Origin: Neurospora intermedia
Lineage: Eukaryota; Ascomycota; Sordariomycetes; Sordariales; Sordariaceae
Reading direction: 5' to 3'
Assembly (NCBI GenBank): GCA_037102815.1
Contig: BTPP01000007.1
Span: forward strand, 1,798,001 to 1,862,000
Length of the DNA: 64,000 nt
The position numbers and the translations under genes were made by a program. The first letter of the stretch is position 1, and each line of letters begins with the position of its first letter. Positions 56,706 to 64,000 of this stretch are shown here, piece by piece. The notes below the pieces were generated by a model. That model had not been told where the DNA came from, did no database searches, and worked only from the letters and a program-made list of their open reading frames with translations.

Positions 56706-58108
56706 CACCAGGGCCAAGACCAGGTAGCGGGTGAACAATCGAAATAGAAGTCGCGGATATGGCCAGTTATAAGAATCTGGAGGGCGCGGAGGCTGACGAA
56801 ATGCTCCGGATCCCAGTATCAATTCTGGATGCGGACTGTCTGTGCTCGGCAGCCAGCTGGCCCTAGCTACACCTGCATTCCGTGCCCAATTTCCGGTCCG
56901 CAGTTGGCGCCCGAGCTGTTGCCGATCGGCCAGGCCTCAGCGTGAAACGGAACCGCAACGGCGGAATTACGAGTCTCTTTGATGACCTGGATCAGATAGA
57001 CTGGGGTTTGTTGAGGGACGGGCAAAGGTAGATTCCATTGGCAAGATATGATTGTTCTCTTTTCTCGGTTGCACGAATATAGAGCACAATATCTACAGCC
57101 AAACTATCGTCAGCATTTACACCCTTTGGGGACCAAGACCAGCACTGTCATGCCCAACCATACACATATATACTTGGGTGGGTGCGGCACAGGAAGTCCT
57201 GATGCTTTGCAGTATACCCGGAGGTAGAGGTTTTCACGGTGCCTGGATCCGTTTTCCTGAATGCTGCCTCTTGACTTCACGTACATAAAACGACTGCGAA
57301 GGTAGTGTACTACTCCAAAAACGGCCTTGTGAGCCATGGACGTTCACCACAGTCACTGGCTCTAATAGCCAACACCCTAAAGCTTAGCATCTTTCTCGCG
57401 CGCGTACTGTTGGTGTCGAGTTTGCTGAATACCATCAGCCAACTACATTCCCGAGATGTCTTGATAGATATACTTTCGAACGCAAGAGGATATATCGTCA
57501 CGCGGGAGCCTCCTGCCAGCTCCCTACAATCTCTAGAACTGACCTTGTTGTCTTACCTACCTTAAATCCTAACGCCTAACCCTTAAATCTTTCAGGCGGC
57601 CGAAATGACTCTGCTATTGGTCAGACGGGTTCCACACAGGCCGCTTAGGATTGCGCACAGTCGCTTGAGCCAAGTTGCCCTATCCAAGTGAATGTTGCAC
57701 TGGATGTTGATCGATACCAAACAGGTCGTAGCTTGCGCACCAAATCACAAGTGGATTGAGATACAGCTTGAAAGCGTGGGAATAACTACAGCTGTATGTA
57801 CGTGGATTGCTGCACTGCTGGCCTACTGTATATACACTACTACGTAGCCGACGTCCAGCTTCAGACTTCTGATTTCGTCTTTCTCTCTCTCCCCTGTACA
57901 CAGTATGCTCGCCTTATAAAGAACCTGAAGGCAAAGTTGGGACCGAGTTCAAGAACCATCGAGACTTGATACTGTGCATGACGGTGCACGTGGCGCCGTT
58001 TCACGATGGAGCTACTTGCACAATACTGTACTACTTACTGCGCCTTGCTCACAGGGTGGGTGCCCTGCAGTGTTGGGACACTATTAGGAAACTCAACCAA
58101 GTCGCGAC

Positions 58109-58133
58109 TTTTTTTTTTTTTTTTTTTTTTTTT
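58109..58133. repeat. Poly-T tract (25 bases)
   Basis: Uninterrupted T run in the same spacer, followed by a short CT stretch. No attached element recognised. Confidence 0.8.
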
Positions 58134-60417
58134 CTCTCTCTTAATGTCTTGCTCCAGGGCCATTTCGCCAGCAGACGTCGGGTCTCTCATGTTCACGGAC
58201 CTTCCAAGATCAACGGGCCGAACCCCGCTCACACCTCTCCTGCGCCTAATGGAGCCTCCTCTGCTGTAACAGTACTGACGACTTTACAGCCAGTTTTACC
58301 ATTTAAAATTCGAATTATTACCATTTTATAAAGGACGGTGAGGGAGCTGTCCCTGATCTTCAGCCCAGCATCTTGCGGGTCACCCAAGCTCAGTCATGGT
58401 TGGCTATGTGTACTGATGAGCGGACGATAGCTGGTTGGACTTCTGTTGAAAGACTTCCCTCCTCAATCGTCGCGCCACCAGGTTGTTGTGGGATCGACGT
58501 CGGTAAGGGTCGAGTTAGTGTTCTGGCATGTCTGGCCTTGCTGGCTCGCCTTGCTTGCCGGCTTGCCTGCATGTATCTTGTCGGGCCCGTGAACCAAGGT
58601 AGCAAATAGGACTATTATCGCCAAAAACACGATTTGATGTCAAAACGAGATCAACAGCATGTGTTCGAAGCAAATTGCCCATCTTCCAAGGGTGCAGCCC
58701 GATATACAGGTCCAATGGCATTCTGTTCCGCAAGTTACTGGAGTGCAAGTGGCTTTTTCCATATGTACAAGTCGGAGAGATGGTAAAGCGGTCATGAAGG
58801 CCCCCAAGCTTATACCAGCGTGGTCAAGCCAAGCCTTACACAACCGCACATGACTGTACATAAGTACCTGAATACGTACACTACATGACTTACTCCTGCT
58901 CTTGCTCCTCACATGCCACCGATGTCATGTACTGTAATGTATTTTTAGGTGGATGTATCTTTGGCGTAAGGTTGTCCAATGTATTGACGCTTGCGGTTGG
59001 TGTATTGCGTAGTAAGGGACGTAACCTAAGGTACCAGACAGACAAAACGGTAAGGATTGGAGTTTGGATGACGTCCCAGCCGATCGTCTTCGTCGTCTGA
59101 TTCGTCAAGGTAGCTCCGTTTTGGCACGGGACTTTCTCCGCAGCGCGTACAACTTGAAATAGATACTATAGCACTTGCCCGACATGGAAGACAAGATGCC
59201 CTCCTCGCCTGGGAGGTTTCAAACTTTGCGTCCACTTCAGCACTAGCAAAAGGTAGGGTTCTGAACTTTATGTCCACCGGCGCCGCATCGAGGCTCCATT
59301 CTTACCTCAACCCAGCCCCGGTTCTTCCACCTCGCGAGTCTCAAGTTTCCACGGCAGCGATCCTACCGTCTCTGGCATACTGTCGAGACTGTGTACTGGC
59401 GTACCTCTACCAAGCGAACAAGGTTTGCTACTAGGCTCACCAAGGCAATTGATGTTGCCGCTCTCGCTGGCTACTGCAAGTTTTTTGCCTGCTTTCCGGA
59501 ACTTGATCAATCATACCGTAGCTTGCCAGTCCTGACAGTCATATGTACTCCCCAGTCCCGTCCGCGCCAGCTTCTGTCACCTCCAATCCACCGAGGGGGC
59601 ACGCAACTCGCAAAACTAGGTACATACCAGACAACACAGGTCCAAGGCGCCAAAAAGCACTCGCCCCTAATTATTGTCCCCCAATTCCTAAACATCGACT
59701 GGGTCCACGGAAGAACGCACCTCCATCATTTTTCATTTTTTTTTTCCCACCAGCACCGTGTCCATCCGCCGGTCAAGGTCCCTTGTCCCTGATCCTCTGC
59801 CTTAAGACGGTACCCTGAACTCGACCACAGTCTCGACCTTTTTCGACTCGTTCAACCCTCTGGACCTTCTCTGAGACGTCAAGCCCCGAATCCTCCAGCG
59901 ACACCGGACACAGCCTGAGATGGACCGTACGCCCATCGCCTGTCTGGTCATTATCTCGCGCTGAGCTTAAACAACCGTCCCCCATATCGCATCGCCAGCA
60001 CGCCTGGCTTGGCCGTCTGCCATAGCTCTTTCGACTACTGTACCGCCTTCTGTTTCTTCATCCGCTGCGTGAACCGTTTGAGTCCCCCGCCGCCTGGGTG
60101 CATTACGTCGCGAAGCAGCCGCGGTTCGACCACCTGAACGCTCGACCCAGAGCATGCTACGTGACCTTGGGAAAAGTGGAAACAACTGTCGGCTCGGACC
60201 AGGAGACCGCACCACGTTTGTGTGGAGATGAGAAGAGGAGCAGAGCGTGACCAGTCCATCAAACTGTGCTCTTGCTTGGGAGAAACTCGTGCCTACTAAA
60301 TTGGACTGTTCTTGATTCTCGGTCGCAGTCCTTATCGGCCGCTGTTATCGGCTTTGACTGCTTGGACATTCGCTTGTCTAGAACTCGTGTCCCGACCCAC
60401 GCTGAACCACCACAATC

Positions 60418-62856
60418 ATGCCGCCTCCCGAGGGTGACTCGGCCTCTGTGCAGGCTGGTAACAACTCCAGCGACTTTGTGAGCTCCTCTTCCAAAGCTTC
60501 CCCTTTCCACTCTCCTCTCCCTCTGTCTGCCAGCGACCGCTAGTCTCAAGATGGGTGCTAACCCGTACTTTGTCTCACCTAGGTGCGCAAGCTATATAAG
60601 TACGAAGCCTAAATCCCCGAAGCCATCTTGAGGCGCCAAGTTCACGCCTGTAAATTGCGAAAAGTGCGTTCTGACCAGCTTGTAGGATGCTCGAAGACCC
60701 CACGTACAATTCCGTAGTACGATGGAGCGCCGATGGTGACAGTTTCGTTGTTCTAGAGGTATGCGCTGAACGGCATTCCATTTGGGGAAGACGCTCCCCC
60801 CTGCTCTTGCTGACATGCTCTTCAACAGAATGAAAAATTCACCAAAACCATCTTACCCAAACACTTCAAGCACAGCAATTTCGCAAGCTTCGTACGGCAG
60901 TTGAACAAATACGATTTTCACAAAGTGAGGCACAATGAAGAAAGTGGCGAAGCGCCATACGGAAGAGATGTGGGTGGTCCAAGTTATCGGTCCTGCAAAG
61001 GGGATTCCTTCAGCTGACCGTATCCAGGCATGGGAATTTCGACATCCCGAGTTTCGTGCAGATAGGAAAGATAACCTAGATAATATCCGCAGAAAAGCGC
61101 CCGCCCCGCGTAAGCCAGCGCAAGCTGAGGATACCTTTGGCGCGTCGCAGCAGATTGTCGTCCTAAGCGAATCGCTTACTGCGACCCAACACCAGATCCA
61201 GGCGTTGCAAGAACAGTATTTCGAGCTGGCGCAGACGAACAAAGTGCTCGTCAACGAGGTCATCAGCTTGCAGAAGATGGTCAGGGCTCAAAGTCAAGTT
61301 TCCAACGAGTTGATCACCCACCTCAGCAACATCGAGGACCGTCGACGGAATAGCAGACACTCGGCGCATTCTAGCCACTCAAGTCATTCAGGTCCGACCT
61401 TCCACGCAGGATCCCTTGGGCTACTACCAGACGGTGCTGATGAGCCGGCAGCCGAACTTAGACGAGCGCGCGAGATACTCAATGGCGTTTCCCCCGACTC
61501 CCAGGCCGACCGGGAACTCGAACGGTTATCGGTCGCCTATCATCAAAATGGGTCTCCATCGGAATCGGCGACCTCGTCAGTCATGTTCACCCAGAGCGGC
61601 CCTGGCCCCATGCACATGTTGCATGACCCCCTCAACGACCCAAGACACATGGTCTATCCGGTAGGGCAGACAACAGGCATCGATCCATTCCATTCCGACC
61701 ACATCAACAACATCCCTTATACTCGTCCCTTGAGTAATCCGAATGCGATGGCAGACTCTGCCCAGATCACACCTCCCCCAAAAGATCAAGGCACCTCCAT
61801 GTGGAGCCACAAGCGGCCACGTATCCTACTCGTCGAGGATGACAAGACATGCGCAAGGATCGGTGCCAAATTCCTACATGTACTCGAATGCTCGGTAGAT
61901 ATTGCTGTAAGTTCTGGGTATCTCGCCTTGGGGAATTCGAATTACCCGAAGGCAGCCGTCGCTAACACTGTAACAGAAGGACGGGCTGGAAGCTGTCGAA
62001 AAGATCAACAATCCGGAAAATAACGAGGGCTTCGACCTCATTTTCATGGACATTATTATGCCCAACCTGGATGGCGTATCGGCGACGGCGATGATCAGGA
62101 TGGTGACGGCAAGAGTACCCATCATTGCCATGACGTCGAATATTCGACAAGAAGATATCCAGACCTACTTTCAGTATGGTACGTTGAGCCCATCCCAGTT
62201 CACCCCACCTGCTTCTTTCGATGTTCTAACGTCCCTTTCTCCAAGGTATGAATGATGTGTTAGCAAAACCCTTTACGAAAGACAGCATGATCCGCGTTTT
62301 GAGGAAGCATCTGGCATATATGCTCAAAGACCCGCTCCAAGGCGGCCTTAACGCGGATGATACAGGACAGACTGTCGGTGCCCCAGGACCGCCGGGCCAG
62401 AACCAACAAGCTTACAGCAACAACCAACAAGCGCAGGCCAACATGATGGCGGCGGCGGCGGCGATGGCAAACTCTTCGATGGGCAGCAGCGCACAGGTCA
62501 AATTTGAACAGACGCCGATACCTTCGCCTGCCACCACGTCCTCATGGCATTCCCCAGGGCAGATGAACCAGACGTCCCCCAACATGGACGGTGGGGGATA
62601 CATGAATGCCGGAGGGAACGGGCCGGGAGGGATGGTTCTGACGCCGGGGGGCACACAAAGACCGCCGCCGCCACCCTATCAAATGATGAAAAACCAGGTG
62701 AACCAACTAGCAGGCGGATCGGCGGGTTTCCAAGGCGGCGGCCATATACAGGCCTCTGAGGGCATGGGAATGGGTGGATCAGAAGAGAATCGGCCAGAAA
62801 AGCGCCAACGGTTGTACGGGCCTGGCGCGAACCACCAGAGGCCGTTTGTGCAATAG
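60418..62856 (+). CDS. skn7: SKN7, HSF-domain response regulator transcription factor
   Basis: Nuclear output regulator of the Sln1-Ypd1 phosphorelay; acts in oxidative, osmotic and cell-wall stress. Exons 60418-60477, 60583-60599, 60686-60758, 60829-60969, 61028-61906, 61977-62178 and 62246-62856 give about 660 aa. The second exon is only 17 nt. The HSF-type DNA-binding domain spans about 18-120 ([38 protein letters not shown]). A coiled coil (about 145-195) follows, then a Ser/His-rich linker. The receiver domain begins near residue 362 ([19 protein letters not shown]). Its phospho-acceptor is Asp415 in [11 protein letters not shown], the conserved Thr is in IIAMTSN, and Lys465 is in LAKPFTK. 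The Gln/Gly/Pro-rich tail is typical. All key receiver residues are present, so phosphorelay control is expected. Confidence 0.97.
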
Positions 62857-64000
62857 AGGGTAACCGTCGATGGAGTGACGATTCTGATTGTAGATCGAAG
62901 AGGGGATAGCGAGCGACGAGATCGGTAAAAGCACGGAATGGAAGGAATTACGCATTCGGGGTGGCAGGGTCGGCTGGCGTCAATTTTTTTTTTTTTTTTC
63001 CGTAGCTGATTGTTTCGATGTCGATCTTGGGCCGTGTTGCATGCTCGTCGACGAAGGCAAAGAGCTGCTCGATTCCCGACTAAGTGTCGCCGCAGAGTTG
63101 GCTAACCTCTACTGCAATTCGAAGCCTTAGAAACTCGTACCAAAGCCTGATTCGTGTGCGCCGGCTGATGTAAACTTTGTTCCTTTTTTTCCCTCCCTTC
63201 TGGAGGGGGATGGATAGTGTGTAGCGTGATTGGTTAAGTAGAGAGGTAACGTGGTCGGCTCCTCATTCCGCGCATGTAGTTTAAGTCTGAAGTAGATGTC
63301 GTTGCATCCGGTCTGCAGTCCTTTCCACCTACTAGACTTGGGCGAGTGCTCTGTTCGAATTGTTGCTGTCGAACTAGCAGTTGGTCGTCAAATGAGCATA
63401 TGTGGTAGTGACGCTTTCCAGGGTGAGCCAAGATTGTTGGCACAATGCTGATGAGAAAATGACTGTAGGGGGTCGTAGAAACAACAAGCAGGTGGGAAAA
63501 GTTTAGGAAGATGGAAAGAAATAAAAAGGATGGAATCTGGTGTTAAATACATGAGCTCGGGAGCAGACTGAACTAAGTACAGTAGATAAACTGTCAGTTG
63601 TAAGTGAATGAGGATAACGGAGAGGGGGGGGGGGGGGGGGGGGGGGGGGTGAAAGGTTCATAGGTCGAGGTAAGAAGGTGAGTATCGGGAGCCTGGGGTT
63701 TCGTATGATATGTATCTGGAGGGAAAAGAGAAGAGAGAGGAGGCGGGTGAGAGGAGCACAGCTACCGTTCGGTACAACCGCTCGTACTACAGCCCGGAAT
63801 GGTTGGTGGGTTCCAGACGAGCCTAGACCTGGCTAGGCGCCAGGATCGTCGGGTACTTGCTACATATTCACGCACCAACTGTGGTGCAGACAGGAGTAAG
63901 CATTGAAAGGGCCTGGTTCGAGAACATTTGGGGGAAGAACATCCCTCATAGCGAGGCATGGGTAGTGTATATGCACCTCGATCGGTCCCAGGAGACGGCT
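62857..64000. other. Right flank downstream of SKN7
   Basis: No recognisable gene to the window edge. It includes a T16 run near 62984-62999 and a G26 run at 63624-63649. The last 250 bp may belong to a gene beyond the window, but nothing diagnostic is visible. Confidence 0.45.
63624..63649. repeat. Poly-G tract (26 bases)
   Basis: Uninterrupted run of G downstream of SKN7, preceded by purine-rich sequence. The exact length is doubtful in any sequencing method. Confidence 0.85.

Larger units (their letters stand above)
55519..60417. other. 4.9-kb gene-free stretch between WHI5-like and SKN7
   Basis: The longest empty interval outside the Helitron. The starts of WHI5-like and SKN7 both point away from it, so it holds two promoters and probably long 5' leaders. 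Open frames are short, overlap on both strands and show no known domain. It contains A25 (56681-56705) and T25 (58109-58133) runs. No RIP signature. An unrecognised small gene or a non-coding RNA cannot be excluded. Confidence 0.45.

Overview
The window is nuclear DNA of a filamentous ascomycete, most likely a Sordariomycete. Three things point there. The genes carry short introns (about 50-180 nt, with GT..AG ends and CTRAC-like branch points). The orthologue set is fungal (type I metacaspase, Skn7, Whi5/Nrm1 family, a pericentrin-type spindle pole protein, a cytochrome b5-fused sphingolipid desaturase). One 6.7-kb block shows extreme repeat-induced point mutation (RIP): CpA and TpG are nearly gone, TpA is very abundant and CpG is kept. 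I cannot name the genus.

Left part (1-8330): after about 1.6 kb without a recognisable gene there is a RIP-destroyed but structurally complete Helitron (about 1660-8330). It has an A|TC left end, a relic Rep/helicase frame, three subterminal 29-bp tandem repeats, and a GC-rich hairpin followed by CTAG|T at the right end.

Right part (8331-64000): fourteen ordinary housekeeping genes, all apparently intact. In order they are: type I metacaspase (+), SGT1/ecdysoneless (-), SMC6 (+), COQ9 (-), a three-RRM Gbp2/Hrb1-like SR protein (+), SRP14 (-), the 40S assembly factor SGD1/NOM1 (+), dihydrolipoyl dehydrogenase (+), delta-8 sphingolipid desaturase (+), VAC14 (+), augmin subunit HAUS1 (-), a CM1/PACT pericentrin-like protein PcpA/Pcp1/Spc110 (+), a Whi5/Nrm1-family repressor (-) and the response regulator SKN7 (+). 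Exon borders were read by eye from splice signals, frame and family similarity. Apart from the N-terminus of the Gbp2-like gene they join in frame.

There are no operons. The genes are mostly convergent or divergent pairs and do not form a pathway cluster. The one functionally suggestive pair is HAUS1 and the pericentrin homologue: they are divergent from one 1.1-kb spacer and both act in gamma-tubulin-dependent microtubule nucleation. Two long gene-free stretches (about 4.2 kb before the Gbp2-like gene and 4.9 kb between WHI5 and SKN7) hold nothing I can identify. I saw no tRNA, rRNA, CRISPR array or biosynthetic cluster, and no convincing previously undescribed system. The most informative features are the Helitron with a readable RIP boundary and the unusual splicing of the Gbp2-like gene.
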